A DNA stretch of 64,000 bases from Nymphaea colorata (lineage: Eukaryota; Streptophyta; Magnoliopsida; Nymphaeales; Nymphaeaceae), in the NCBI RefSeq assembly GCF_008831285.2, contig NC_045139.1:3418704-3482703 (forward strand). Direction: 5' to 3'. Shown here piece after piece: positions 41,319 through 54,678 of this stretch (within the stretch, counting starts at the first letter, position 1; every line of letters starts with the position of its first letter). Position numbers and translations under genes: made by a program. Under the pieces are notes generated by a model. That model made no database searches and was not told the DNA's origin. It saw only the letters and a program-made list of their open reading frames with translations.

Positions 41319-44300
41319 TCAAACTGGTGTGTAAAGGTTTGTGACACCCAGTTTGCATAAAAGATGATTAAAACCTTCTTTCCCAAGTGCCTTAGTAAAT
41401 AAATCTGCTATTTGATCTTTGCTTCGAATATAGCATGTTCGTATTATCCCTTGAAGCAGTTTCTCTCGTACAACATGACAGTCAAGTTCGATGTGTTTTG
41501 TCCATTCATGAAACACTAGATTCGCAGCAATGTGTAATGCAGCTTGATTGTCACAATATACTGTTATAGGCGATATTTGACTGAAACCCATATCATGTAA
41601 TAGATATCTTAACCATGTAATCTCACATACTAGATTTGCCATGGATCTGTATTCCGCTTCTGCAGATGATCTGGATACCGTGTTTTGTTTCTTTGTCTTC
41701 CAAGATATAAGTACTGATCCAAGAAAAACACAATAACCGGTGACAGAACGTCGTGTTTGTTGACACGCGGCCCAATCTGAATCGCAGAAAGCACTTAATT
41801 GCATATTGTTTTCTTTGTTCATAAGAATGCCTTGATCAGGATGCTTTTTTAGGTAGCGAATGACACGGAATGCTGCTTGTAGATGTGGTAGTCTGGGTTG
41901 CTGCATGAATCGACTTAACACATGTACAGCATATTGTATGTCCGGCCGAGTAATGCTCAAATATATTAGCCTCCCAACAAGTCGACGGTATTGAGTTGGA
42001 TCCTTAATGAATTCTCCTTGTTCGATCTCTAAATTATGTTTTTGTTCCATAGGAGTATCGGCCGGTTTTGCTCCCAAAAGACCTGCTTCATGAATTATGT
42101 CAGTTGCATATTTTTGTTGGGAAATATATATACCTTTGGCTGAGCAAGCAATTTCAATTCCTAGAAAATATTTAGATTTGCCCAAATCTTTCATGTGAAA
42201 CTTTTTGCATAAGAAAATTTTGAAATTGTCAACTGCCTTTTCTGTGTTACCCGCAATTAATAAATCATCAACATATATTAGGATAGCAATAAAAGTTTTA
42301 CCGCTTCTAAATGTGAATAATGTATGATCAGCTTTGGATTGCGTGAACCCGTATTCTTCAAGAGAAGTTGAGAGCTTGTAAAACCAATTTCATGGGGATT
42401 GTTTCAATCCATAAAGAGATTTGTGCAATTTACATACCTGATTTTCCCCCTGTTTTGCATATCCTTGTGGCATTTGCATAAATACTTCTTCAAGCAAGTC
42501 TCCATGCAAGAATGCATTATTAACATCCATTTGGCACATGATCCAATCTTGATTAGCTGCAATGGTGAGAAAGGTACGTACCGTTACCATCTTTGCAACT
42601 GGTGCAAAAGTTTCGTTGTAGTCCAGCCCCTCTTGTTGAGAGTATCCTTTAGCTACCAAACGAGCTTTATATCGTTCAATAGATCCATCCGATCTCAACT
42701 TGATTTTGTAGACCCATTTGCTCCCAATTGGTTTCACTCCCTTTGGAAGTGTCGTAATGGTCCAAGTTTTATTCTCTTGAAGGGCACGAATTTCGCAATC
42801 CATGGCATCTTGCCATTCCTTGTACTGCACAGCTTCTTCATACTTTTGAGGCTCAGATTTAGACATAAGAGAGGTGAGAAACACAAAATGTCTATTAGAA
42901 AAACGTTGAAAAGAGATAAACTTGTTCAACTCATACCTTGTTCCTTATTTGCGACCTGACATGAGAGGGCTATTGGTTGAAGGTGAGGCGACGAGGGTAC
43001 AAAAGTAGTCATTCAACCAAGTTGTGGGCTTTCTAACTCGAGTGGATCTCCTAATGGGTCCAGAAGTCTGATTTGGATCAAGAGAAGAGTTTGGCTCGTT
43101 GGAATTTAAGGATACAATGAAGTCTTCTTGTTGTCTAATGGATCCGGGTGTTGGATTTGGATCTTGATCAAAAGACGGGTTGAAATTGGTGGGTAAAGTA
43201 GGTTCTTCTAGATGTTCTCTATCAAGATTCAAAGGTTCTTCGATCTCTAAGTGGGTTGTATCTAGTGGTGTACTAAGAAACATTCCATTGGCATCGTCTT
43301 GATAGTTAACTTCATCATGGTTGTAAGGTATGGGTAAAACAATATTATTTTTGTCATTCTTCCTGTTTTGGAAAGGAAAAATATGTTCGTAAAACACAAC
43401 GTCTCGACTAGAAAACACTTTGTGAGTTTCTATATCATACAACTTGTATGCTTTTTGCCCCTCGGGATATCCAATAAATATGCATTTGGATGCCCGAGAC
43501 TCGAATTTATCCTTTTTGTGACTGGTGTTAGTGGCGTAGCATAGCGACCCAAAAATTTTCAAATGTTTAATATTGGGCTTTTTCTTAAACAATCTTTCAA
43601 AAGGGGTTTTTCCATCAAGTTTTAAAGAAGGGATACGATTTATCAAATAGGCAGCCGTTAAAATGCATTCCCCCCAAAATCGTATAGGAAGGTTCGATTC
43701 AAATCGAAGAGCCCTAGCAACCTCGAGGAGGTGTCTATGTTTACGCTCTACTACACCGTTTTGTTGTGGCGTAGCAACACAACTATGTTGATGGGTAGTC
43801 CCTTGATTTTGTAAAAATTCTTTCATTTCGAGTGAGAAAAACTCAGTCCCATTATCGGATCGTAAAGATTTAATTTGGCAATTAAATTGGGTTTTGATTA
43901 AGGCAAAAAAAATTTTGATGACATGAAGTGCTTCAAACTTATGCCTCATTAAGAAAATCCATGTGGCACGGGAAAAGTCATCTACAATACTAAGAAAATA
44001 GTAGGCACCAGAAATAGTGGATTGGGAGTAAGGGCCCCAAATATCACAATGAATCAAATCAAAAGGATGAGTTGTAGAAATATCACTCAAATCAAACTTA
44101 AGTCGTGTCTGTTTTGCACGATGGCACACATCACACATATGATCATTTTTCAAAACAAGACTCAAATCTAAATTTTTGTTCACTAATTTCAAACGAGAAG
44201 ATGAAATATGACCTAATCTCTTATGCCAAAGTTCATGCGAAGAAAGGGAAAAATAGGTATAAGCACAAGTTGGTTCTTGTTGGAGAACATAAAGGCCGCC

Positions 44301-45812
44301 TTTCACCTCACCCCGACCAATCGTCATCTTCGATGCCAGGTCCTGGATAACACAATGATCAAAAAAAAAATTTACAGAACACTTTAAGTTTCTAGTAAGT
44401 TCACTAACAGAGAGCAAATTGACTTTAAATGATGGTATGCATAACACATTGTCCATTTCAAAAGACGACATAGATATTTTGCCCATTTGATGAACTAGGA
44501 GAGTTCTTCTATTTGGTAACGTCACAGGTACATTACACATTTTTAACTCATGGAGTGCATGTGGATTAGAGCATATATGTCGACTGGCTCCCGAATCAAT
44601 AATCCAACTAAGAGAATGTAAATTAGTTGAGTCATTGTTACCTGTGTGAGCTATATTACCTGCAAAATTGATGTTGGCCGGTTGATCCTTCACCAAAGAT
44701 AGAAGTCTATGATATTGTTCAATGGTGAAGGCTGGCGCAATGCTCCTAGTATAGTGTCCTCCACTGTCTTGACCAAAGACGTCATTAGAAAAGCTGGGTT
44801 TCAGATCTGGTTTGGTCTGGTTTTGACTGACGTTGCCTGCAATATTTTGCTTAAATCTTGGATCATAAAGACGATGGCCTGGTGGGTACCCAATCAGCTT
44901 GAAGCATTTCTCTTTAATGTGTCCAACACCTTGGCAAAAACTACAGATTGGTCTGGTTTGTCGTCCTCCTTTGTTTCGTTGGAAACCAGCACCATTCTCC
45001 CATTGGAACCTCTTTTCTTGATTGATTTTCATGATAGCTAGGGCAGCGGTTCCTTCATTTGTAGAACTTGAAAATCGTGCTTCCCGTTGCTTTTCTTCTT
45101 GTAGTACCATAGCATAGACTTTATTGATATTTGGGAGAGGGTCAATAAGTAGAATCTGCCCTCTAACGGAATTGTATGAGTCATTTAGACCCATAAGAAA
45201 TTGCATGACACAATCCCTTTGAATTTGATCCGAATATGCCTTCATGGCACCACAAGAACAAATAGGGATGAGAGAGTAGGAACCAAGTTCATCCCAAAGA
45301 GCTTTTAGTTTAGTATAATATGACGCAATTGACATAGTATCTTGTTGTAGACGACATATGGAACTTTGGATTTGGAAAATCCGGGGAGCAAGACTTTGTG
45401 TGAAGCGCTCTTTCAAATCTTGCCAGACTTCTCTAGCATTAGTCGAGTATTTGATGCTTGCTAAAATATCCTTAGTGACAGAATTCAAGATCCAAGATAA
45501 TACAAGATTATTACATCTAACCCACATACGATGGTTAGAATCACTCTTGTTTGGTTCTATAATTGAACCATCTATGAAGCCGATCTTATTTTTTGCTGAG
45601 AGGGCCATTACCATGGCTCTACTCCATGTTCCATAACTTTCTCCATTAAAACTTTGAGACACCAAAGCATTTCCAGGATTATCGGAATGATGAATATAAA
45701 AGGGATCGGATAGCACCTGGATATCGGCACCATTGATGTTGAGATCTGCATCATCACCAGACGGACAGCCATTATTGATCTCCATATGTACACGTTCTGC
45801 CATTAAATTCAA
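41319..45812 (-). pseudogene. Gag-pol of copia element 2, interrupted by two in-frame stops
   Basis: The pieces 42945-45812, 42390-42929 and 41319-42194 are all in the same frame (1498 codons in total). Gag with a DNPGNALVSQSFNG start, zinc knuckle CSFCQGVGHIKEKC, protease DSGAS, integrase HCDIWGPYS, SDNGTEFF and [35 protein letters not shown] and YVDDLLIAG, RNase H SDWAACQQTRRSVTGYC and YCDNQAALHIAANLVFHEWTKH. A TAA (42945-42947) lies between integrase and RT. A TGA (42390-42392) replaces Arg in the KQSPRAW motif, a CGA-to-TGA change of the kind expected from methylated CpG. No frameshift. Confidence 0.9.
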
Positions 45813-45825
45813 CGCTCTGATACCA

Positions 45826-46128
45826 TGTGGAATTCCTTCATGGAGAAAGTGAGAGAAGAGAGAGACGGGCGTTGGGCACGAATGGCGAGTTATTTGTTTC
45901 CCCTTTCATTAAATGGTAATAAATATACAAAGGATTTACAACGTTTAGTTTTCAACGGTAGGAAAAGAAAAGCCTAATTAGGGAGTGCTAAACAAGGAAG
46001 GGAAGAAGAGAGACGTGCTGTCTTGAACGTTGGAAAATCTAGTGGTTTAGAGTATGCGACTTCTTGGTTCAACGTTCAAGACAGCACAACAAAGCTTTAC
46101 AATTTTCAATTTTATACTAAATTTAACA
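45826..46128 (-). repeat. 5' LTR of copia element 2
   Basis: Matches 41009-41311 with about four substitutions; abuts the tRNA-Met primer site. Confidence 0.92.
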
Positions 46129-46133
46129 CAAAT

Positions 46134-49100
46134 TGTGTGAGTAAAGTGCTAACTGCAACTAAAACAACAAAAGAACGAATCGGTCATAAAGTGACAAAAT
46201 AAAGTGACAAAATTCAGATGGATTTGACGGTGAAAGAACGAATCGGTCATAAAGTGACAAAATTCAGATGGATTTGACGGTGACAGTAAGGCAGGAATGA
46301 ATATGTCAGTTCACGACGAGTCGGGGATTAACTTAAGAAAAGCCTATTTTAGAGTTTAAGCCTCATAAATTTCGTCTAAGTTGGAAAATTTTAATAGTTA
46401 AATTTAGCATATGGAATGTTGTGGTAACTTTATGAATGATTGAATGCATGATGGGAACTATCCCAACCCACCTGGTTGTCATATCGTCCCATGTTCAAAT
46501 TTTGGATAATTTTTCGTAAGGTCCAGCTAATCTTATTGTATCGTGTCTCTCGAAGTGACAACTACAGATCTCTGTGATTGATATAGAACTTAATAAAATA
46601 TGCCTCTTTCAATTATCTAATCTAATTGTTGTTTGTTTTTTTCTCTCGAAGAATTCAGGTAAAAATACACCAAAATCATCCCTTTATATAAGTTCAAAAA
46701 AAAAAGTCACAAAATGGGATGAAAGCTTTTTTTTTTTTTTTAACGACAAAAAGAAAAAGACAAAACAAACACTCTAACACATGAACAATTAATTCAACCC
46801 CAAAAAGGGAGCAGGCCACATCAGTAAGCTATGAAAATGATGAGATTGCTTGGAAAAAAAGGCAAGCAAATGCTTAACAACTCATTGCTTAGAAAATACG
46901 CTCAAACTGATGACCAAATTTTTAGCAGCTGGTCAGTGGGACTAAATAAGATTGTCTTTGGCATAAGATTGTCTCTGACATGCTTGGTCGCCTTTAGAAA
47001 AATGAAGGACTATACGTGTTAACTTAATACTTAAGAGTTGCAAATGAGTCCACTCTGGTGCATGAATTTTGTCAGTACTGGAATTGGAAAAACCCAATTA
47101 GACTTGACTGAGGTCTATTTAATTATCTTGACTTGACCCAGTCGCTTCCTTACTAGAACAATGTTATGGACCCCTGGATTTGAGCGCACAAGGGAGTTTG
47201 TCGGTGCTTTAAATATCCGTCCGCATCAGCTCCTATCCCCTAATACACATCACACGAGCCCTTCTCGTCGGGATTGTGACTTTAATAGTGCAAGTGGATC
47301 TTAATTTATTTGGAACCTTAGATGTCTAACTCGATCCACAGGATGTTAATGGATTGGATTCATATTACATATCCTGCCAAAATGCATACAAAATTTGGAT
47401 ATAGAAAAATTACATATTTAATTAAGATATCAGATCATATTTGAACTTAAGAAAGGAGATCTGATTGGATTTAGATTCAAATTCTGTATCAAATAAAATT
47501 CTGATCAGATTCAAATTTGGATCCAGGTTAATTTTTAAATAAATATTCTCTATCCAAAATCTATTCAAAGTCAGTAATTAACATATCATAATGCAGTTTG
47601 GATACCTTTTTCCTTAGCGAGGCTGAAGGCAACAGATGGTATGACTAAACAAAAATTCCAGAAGATTTATAGAAGGGGCCAATTATATATGTCAACATTT
47701 CTATAAGGACTTTAATTTTTAAATATTTTAAATGGTAAAATTTTACTTTTCAAAACCTAAGGGGTGGCCCCAACTGGCCTTCCTGTCTCGGCCCTTGGAT
47801 GTAAAAAAAAAAAAGAAAATGAAAAGAAAAGAGTATTTCAGACCACATTTGAGTTGTGAATTTAAAAATCAGATTTAGATATGGTATTCGTATTTGAATC
47901 TCAATTCAAATCCAAATATATGAACTTTTAATAAATCATATATAATAAAGGGTACATCTAATTCAAATCCAATCCATTTACATCTCTACTCAACTGGAGC
48001 ATGCCTGAGATTGTAATTCAAATACTTAGAGGCATAATAGATTTAGATTCAAGTGATCCAGGTCTTCTTTTCCCCCAAGGACTCGAGACTTTGAACCATT
48101 CTATCTTGGATCAAGTAATGGCATCAGCATATGCCCTCCAAGTTAGGTGTCATGCAGCACCACTTAAGAAATAGAAGCATGATGTTTTATACGAATCAAA
48201 CTAGAGACACCTTGAAACCCAAGAATCATTTATTTATTATGTGTCTCATTTTATTTATGTCCATAACCATTTTCGATGACAATCAAAGCACCTCTGGATG
48301 GTGGAAAGTCAAAAGCTATCGTTTTTCTTTATAAAATATTTTATGTGCAAGGGGACAATAAGCTGATGGACTGGCGAGGAATCAAAGAGTGTCTTCACAA
48401 TGTCTGACGTAGCCTAAAGCGCGTTTGGAAAACAAGAAGAAGAATTTCTGTTACGTGGTAAAAAAATTTCCCGGGAAAAAAAAAATGAAGGTTTTTAATA
48501 GGAAAAAAAAATTTAAAAAAAAAAAGGAAACTCTACTGATTGGATTCTAAAAAAAAAATTTTTTTGTGGCATGAACTTTTCTTTAGGGGGGTTAAAATTT
48601 TCTATTTCATGCAAGGTTAAAATTTTCTTTAAGATTAAAGTGAGAGGTCAAGGTGGTTTGAATTCTGCGGAGGCTACATGACGCATTGGGAAGCCAAAAA
48701 AAAAATTCTTTAAAACTCTTGTAGTTTGTAACTTTAACTTTGCAGTTTATAGAACTTTAAGTTTGTAAGCAGAATTTTTTTGGAAAAATACATTTAAAAG
48801 AATGGTCTTACTCAATGGTAGTTTAGTCGGAAAGCCCTTCCGTATCTCTTTGCTTTGGCCATCATTTTTCCATTACTTTTTTTATTTTTTTTGTCTTGTT
48901 CATCATTTTTTCTTATTTTTTTAATCTTTCTAGTCTTCCACATGAAAGTGAGAGGAGTATTCCTTCCCCTGCAACTGGCTGACGGCCTTTCTCCCCTCTT
49001 CAACGCCACCGAATCTCTTTCCCCCCTCCTCCCGAACATCTTGGGGGGAGGATGGGGGACATGTTGAGGAGGATGGTGGAGATTCCTCTACCAGTCACCT

Positions 49101-49413
49101 TTGACCTATCCTTCCACGCTGCCCTTCTAGTAAGGGCAGCGAAGGGAGGGGTGCTGCTGTCCCACGGCTGGAGGCTTCCTTTATTCGTGCAATACTCCAT
49201 GATATACACTGATACACATAAAATGAGACGACCCCGGTGCACAGTTTCATGATGCCAACCTGTTCAGAGTCACCGTTCAGGGACCCTTAGCTGGAGACCA
49301 ACTCTAAGGAAAAAAAAATGTGCAACAATGAAAGTCGCAATTGGAAGCTGTCAAGGAATAAAGAACCACTCGATAAACAAAGGTTACGTTCCTTGGGAAC
49401 TGTTGGCTGATAA
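46134..49413. other. Intergenic region and 5' flank of TNL-3
   Basis: 46170-46275 holds a tandem duplication of a gaacgaatcggtcataaagtg unit. 48185-48395 matches the 5' flank of the decayed TNL (about 32200-32450). The remainder is AT-rich with A-runs (48470-48560). No gene recognised; the ORFs at 48812-49252 are low-complexity or unsupported. Confidence 0.5.
46170..46275. repeat. Imperfect tandem duplication
   Basis: A ~50-60-base unit (aaagaacgaatcggtcat, aaagtgacaaaat, tcagatggatttgacggtg) occurs twice; the first copy has an extra aaagtgacaaaat repeat. Confidence 0.8.
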
Positions 49414-49548
49414 ATGACTCCACCCACCGTTGAAGCAGCGTCTGGGCAGATTCAATTGGAACGATGGCGCTGCAGAGCAACAAGGCAGGGCCTTCCAGAT
49501 CGACCTTGTCTAGCAACCATGGTGGCTTTGAGTACGATGTGTTCTTGA
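49414..49548 (+). promoter_or_regulatory. Upstream ORF overlapping the TNL-3 start
   Basis: ATG 49414 opens MTPPTVEAASGQ, 44 codons to TGA 49546-49548, overlapping the main ATG (49464) out of frame. Counterpart of the upstream ORFs before TNL-1 and TNL-2. Confidence 0.35.
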
Positions 49549-49984
49549 GCTTTCGAGGAGAAGACACCCGCAATAATTTCACTGGATTGTTCCATTATAT
49601 CCTCGTGCTACATGGCATACATGCCTACTTTGATGAGGAAGATTTGCACAAGGGAGAAAGAATTGAAGAGATATTGGTGGCCATAACCAGGTCCAAGATC
49701 TTAGTCCCTATCTTCTCCAAGCGCTATGCCGAATCGCATTGGTGTTTAAGAGAAGTTGCCAAGATGGTTGAATGTTATGATGGTGGGCAAGACAGGCAGA
49801 TTATTCCCATCTTTTTTGACGTCGATCCAAAAGATGTAAGGTGTCAGAGCGGCCCATTTGAAGCTGCCTTTCAGAAGCACCACCAGACTGAAAGGAGGGA
49901 TACCTTGAGCGAGGTCAATGCATGGAAGCATGCACTGACATATGTTGGAGGAATTTCCGGCTTTGATCTGAAGAGATACAATGA
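49464..49984 (+). CDS. TNL-3 exon 1: TIR domain
   Basis: 173 codons plus two bases. MALQSNKAGPSRS start, YDVFLSFRGEDTRNNF, GIHAYFDEEDL, VPIFSKRYAESHWCLREV, IPIFFDVDPKDVRCQ. Donor AATGA|GTACTT. Confidence 0.88.
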
Positions 49985-50686
49985 GTACTTCACGCCTCTC
50001 TCACCCTTCCAGTGTTGACTAATTCCTATTGTCTAATTTTTCTTTTGTCCTGTGCATTAACTTGAAGAGGACTCTTAGAAAATTAGAACTAGGGGCCATG
50101 GATTCATCCCATTACACCGCCTCAAATTTATTCCAGTTTTGTTTATCATTCTTCATTCTGAAAGTGATCCTCATGGTCCTTTGTAACTCTTGCAGATGCA
50201 AATATTCTGACAGCCACGGATAGTATGAAATTGGACACGAAGAACATGGTGAAGTTGTTTTATTCATGTTGGAACCTTGTTTATCGAACGATTACCACAC
50301 GTAAATTCACCCTTCAAGAAGGATGGGTGTGTTACCAGGAAAACACACAAAGATTTATAGATGCTACTGCTTCTGCTTGGCCTAATTTTGATCCTTGTCT
50401 TTGTTAACCCAACCACTCTGTGTCTCCAAATTAAGTTACCCATAGAAAATGGAACTTTAGGACCTCCAGAATTGGGCAGAGAAGGTGGAACTTTAGATTC
50501 TTTCGCATATAACAGGAAAATGCATGATGTTTTCTCTTTTGCTATCCATCCGTGGAAATATGTTTTCTTCTCTCAAGTTTAATGTTGTCCTGAGGGCCTG
50601 TAGCCTTCGATTGAGCCTTTGATTCACCTCTTGAAGTTTTCTCTCGAACAGGAATCAAGTCACCTTCTTTTTATCTCCTGTTGCAG
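49985..50686 (+). other. TNL-3 intron 1
   Basis: Alignable with the intron of the decayed copy (39435-40421) but not obviously with intron 1 of TNL-1 and TNL-2 beyond the splice sites. Acceptor CTGTTGCAG. Confidence 0.7.
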
Positions 50687-51797
50687 AGACCAGAGGAAGC
50701 TTATCAGGTCAATCACTGCAGACATCCAGAATATATTGGTGACAAAGGTGCCCCTTTACGAGAAAGAATACCTTGTTGGTCTTGAGTCCCGTGTTGAAAA
50801 GATGCTGAAGTGTCTGGACTTTCAATCGAAGCACGCCCGGATCGTTGGAATCCATGGCATTGGCGGTGTGGGGAAAACAACACTTGCCACGGCCATCTAT
50901 AACAGAAGTCGTTGCTTATTTACAGCTACTAGCTTCATTGGAAATGTAAGGGAAGAATCGAGGTCTAAAGGGCTCGTCTATCTTCAAAAACAGCTCATTC
51001 AAGATATTTGCAAAGGCAAAGATAAAGTGGAGATAAATACCCCAAGTCAAGCGACCCAAAAGATTAGGGATATGGTACGTTTGAGGAGTGTTCTTCTTGT
51101 TCTTGATGATGTCGACGACAAAAAACAGCTAGATGCGTTGGCTGGCGACATAAGCTGGTTCGGTCCAGGAAGTAGAATTATCATCACCACAAGGCAAGTG
51201 GGGGTCCTGCAATCGGCAGGATTGCAGAATGAAGTGATTTATATGCTTGAAGAAATGGATGAAAAAGAATAGCTTCAATTATTCAACCATCATGCATTTG
51301 GAGATGATGAACCTGGAGAGGAATACATCGAATTATCCAAGGAAGTCCTATCAATTAGCAATCGGATACCATTAATTATCGAAGTATTCGGTTTGCTTTT
51401 CGGGACAGAAAAATCTCTGAAAGAATGGAACAAATTTCTGAAAGACTTGAGACTTCGTCAACGCAGTGAAGTTCATGAAAGGTTAAGGATATGTTATGAT
51501 CATTTGAATGATGATGAGAAGATAATCTTTTTAGATATTGCATGTCTTCTTATCAGAAAAAGTTCAGAAGATGCCATCTATGTGTGGGAAGATCAGAAGC
51601 TTTCACCTCATTTAGCTATAAAGAGTTTGCAGAACAAGTCTCTTATTAAGATTAAGAATGGCAAGTTTGAAATGCATGACCAAATAAGAGACATGGGAAG
51701 GCAAATCGTTCTGAAGGAAAGCTACCCGCATTCTGGAAGAAGCTACGTCAGGTTATGGTGTGAAGAAGGCGTAATGGAAGCTTTGACCAAGTCTCAG
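50687..51797 (+). pseudogene. TNL-3 exon 2: NB-ARC with nonsense codon
   Basis: 1111 bases, length consistent with an unbroken frame. YLVGLESRVEKM, P-loop, kinase-2 and RNBS-B precede the TAG at 51270; LQLFNHHAFGDDEPGEE, SNRIPLIIEVFG and FEMHDQIRDMG follow it. Donor CAG|GTAAGC. Confidence 0.85.
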
Positions 51798-52821
51798 GTA
51801 AGCCTTGACCTGGCCAAGCTCAAGCTTAACTAACTCTCAAATAAGACTTGAGCTGGTGGTCTCTCTTTCTTTATGTCTTTGACAATCTCTCCGACCCTTT
51901 CTTTTCCATCACCCATCATATCCACCGTTTATTAAAGGGTTGATTCAAAGTGCCTCCAACTTTTATCCTTTTTTAATAATTTGAAAATTTTATTTTACTT
52001 AATTTTTATATTTTCCTCTTTTAAAAAATAATTATTTAATAATTTTGGCTTATTCACAACTGATTCAACTAAATTGGTGAATTTGACTTCATACATCAGC
52101 CTGATCCATTAGAAGCCGATTTTTCAAAGTTCAGTTTCAAAATAAATGTTAGTCTTTCAAAAACGAGGCAAATCCATTCTCTGAAACAACATTGCTCAAG
52201 ATGATTTTATTTTTTATTATTTTCAAAAAATTGTTTGTTGTTTTATTGCTGTGAGGGCACGTAATCAATTGGGAATGTATTGTTTGAAATATATATATAT
52301 ATATATGCAGCTCTGAAAAAAAATAAAAATGATATCTGCATAAAAAACACTCTAATGATTGATTTAAAAATAAAAATTAGCTTTTAGACTATAAATAAAC
52401 AAACAATTATCAGAATTGCAAGTATAATAATCTATTGTATAAAATATACGGTCGACGTTATGAAAAAGATCGAGCAACATAAAATGCCTACTTTGTCAAA
52501 GCAAACAAATTGCCTCAAAAACAGAAAGCGACGAATATGAATATTGAAAATGAGATGTGAATAACAAGCTTTTATGATTCCATTTAATTTCACTACTTTA
52601 ATTTGCGAGGGTTTTGTAATAGACCTTCTGGCTGCTCCTAAGCGAACCTTTCCAGGTCTCACTTTAATGGATTTTCTTCGTCGAAAACTTTTCTATATTT
52701 CTGTAGGTTCATTTCATCCACATCCAAACCAACAAGTTGCAGGTTGAAATATCGTAACTCTTTCCAACAAATGTTGGAGGCTAGATATCTCGAACGAATC
52801 CAATTGGTTATGTGTTTTCAG
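51798..52821 (+). other. TNL-3 intron 2
   Basis: 1024 bases, AT-rich, with a short (AT)n near 52291-52306. Acceptor TTTTCAG. No gene. Confidence 0.7.
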
Positions 52822-53133
52822 GAAAACACGATAATTAATCGAGGCATCCTTCTCAACTTAAGTGAGGAAAGCAAGATGGAATTAAGCACTGAAGCCTTTG
52901 AAATGATGTCTGAACTGAGATTACTCCTTATCAACTTTGCCATCTTCGATCATTGTGACTTTGGGCATTTTCCTGCAAGTCTGAAATGGTTAGAATGGAA
53001 AGATTGCCCCTTGGAAGCACTTCCACTTGAAATCAAGTTTAAAAGCCTTGTGGTCCTTAACCTTTCTCGGAGTTTTATCAGCCGGTTGTGGAGTGAAACA
53101 ACAATGGGGTCAAGCTCAAAATGCAGGAAGAAG
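52822..53133 (+). CDS. TNL-3 exon 3: LRR block 1, first part
   Basis: 104 codons, phase 0. NRGILLNLSEESKMELSTEAF, SLKWLEWKDCPLEALP, VVLNLSRSFISRLW. Donor AAG|GTTTGC. Confidence 0.82.
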
Positions 53134-53208
53134 GTTTGCACTCAATTCAACCTGTTGCATTGTTCTTGATGCAAATTTCATGCTAATTGACTAACACCAT
53201 TCTAACAG

Positions 53209-53655
53209 ACGTTTGATGGGCTAAAAGTTCTGGACCTGTCTTGCTGCTATGGTCTCAATGCCACTCCCAATTTTGCAGTGACACCAAATCTGAAGAAGCT
53301 GATCCTTGATGAGTGTAGGAACTTGAAAGAAGTTGATGTTTCCATTGGGTCTCTAAAAAAATTGGTTTTTCTTAGCATGAGGGAGTGTGTGTCTTTGGAG
53401 AAGCTACCCAACCAAATATACCAGTTGGGTTCTCTTGTAATTTTCAACCTCGAAGGATGCAGCAACCTTGTCACTTTTCCACAATTTCCACCAACAAATT
53501 CCAGTACCGATGGCCTTTCTTATCTCGAGGAGCTCATTTTGCGAGATTGTGAACGCCTTGAATTTCTACCTCACCTTCACAAGTTTCAGTCTTTAACAAG
53601 GCTGCATATGGATGGTTGCCAAAGCCTTGACCACAGAAGAACACCTTTATTTGAG
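53209..53655 (+). CDS. TNL-3 exon 4: LRR block 1, second part
   Basis: 149 codons. TFDGLKVLDLSCCYGLNATP, then NLKKLILDEC, KLVFLSMREC, SLVIFNLEGC. The donor GAG|GTTCTC is followed at once by a (CT)n(AT)n tract. Confidence 0.82.
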
Positions 53656-53757
<102 letters not shown>

Positions 53758-53819
53758 AAGCCACACGTTTCATTGGTGGTTGTTTTTTTCATTTTTTTAT
53801 GTTTCTTTTGGCAACTCAG

Positions 53820-54599
53820 GATGTGGCATTTAGAGAATGGGATGAACTCAGCATTTCAGGAAGTCGAACACTGTCTCCGAACCAAGAATTTTCTTTCGTG
53901 CTACCGATTGGGTCTATTAATGATCCCTTACTTTTGCAGCAGTTAGAGTGCTATGTTTATGGTGATCCATGCAAATGCGAAACCATGAAATTACATATTC
54001 GTCATGAAGATATGACGAATGGGAGGGTCACGTTAGAGACTATGAGTGAAGCTCATCGTGACTATTCCATTTATGAGGATGATGCATATGGTTACTGCTA
54101 TACAATCTATTTTGGTAGAAGTGATGAAATAAACGAGGCCACAAGGAGCAAAACCATAATTACGAAGGTAACAACTTCCAACAATTCTAACCTAACTAAA
54201 GTCGATGCCAAATTTCAAAGAGGAAGCAAGTTTAGTGGTGAGAACATGAAGCCATATATTTGCATATCTAGAAGGGGAGCCTTCATGAAATCATTGACTT
54301 CTGTTCAATCATCATCATCAAGGAAATCTGAACTTGAATTGTCCATATTTTTCAATCTTTGTGAGGAGGATAAACTTGATGTCATTGAATACTCAACGAG
54401 GCTTGATGACCGCATAGCAAAGACGATGAGGATATTGGACGCCCGATGCGGAGACGATGATGGCCAAGAGGAACAAACGCTACCTTTTGGTTGGTCTGTT
54501 GATGAACTTATTATCCTGACCATGATTCTTACTGATGTCAATGTTTCATGGTATGAGCAACGACATGGAACAAGGTTGCCACGGCAAGCAAATCCAAAG
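53820..54599 (+). CDS. TNL-3 exon 5: internal non-LRR module
   Basis: 260 codons, 22 more than in TNL-1 and TNL-2. DVAFREWDELSISGSRTL, FSFVLPIGSINDPLLLQQ, YTIYFGRSDEINE, WYEQRHGTRLPRQ. Extra residues include a Ser-rich SLTSVQSSSSRKSE stretch. Confidence 0.82.
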
Positions 54600-54678
54600 G
54601 TTTGTCATATAGTATAGCTGTTCCTGTGACATCAAAATTTTTTCAATGTATATTTGTCATGCACTTTTCTTTTTTCAG

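Larger units (their letters stand above)
41009..46128 (-). mobile_element. Copia element 2: full length, two stops in pol
   Basis: 5120 bases on the minus strand. LTRs 41009-41311 and 45826-46128 (303 bases each, TG...CA on the minus strand, about four differences seen). 5-bp target duplication caaat (41004-41008 and 46129-46133). Primer site TGGTATCAGAGCG beside the 5' LTR (45813-45825), polypurine tract next to the 3' LTR (41312-41324). Inactive as it stands, because the polyprotein frame has two stops. Slightly older than copia element 1 by LTR divergence. Confidence 0.93.
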
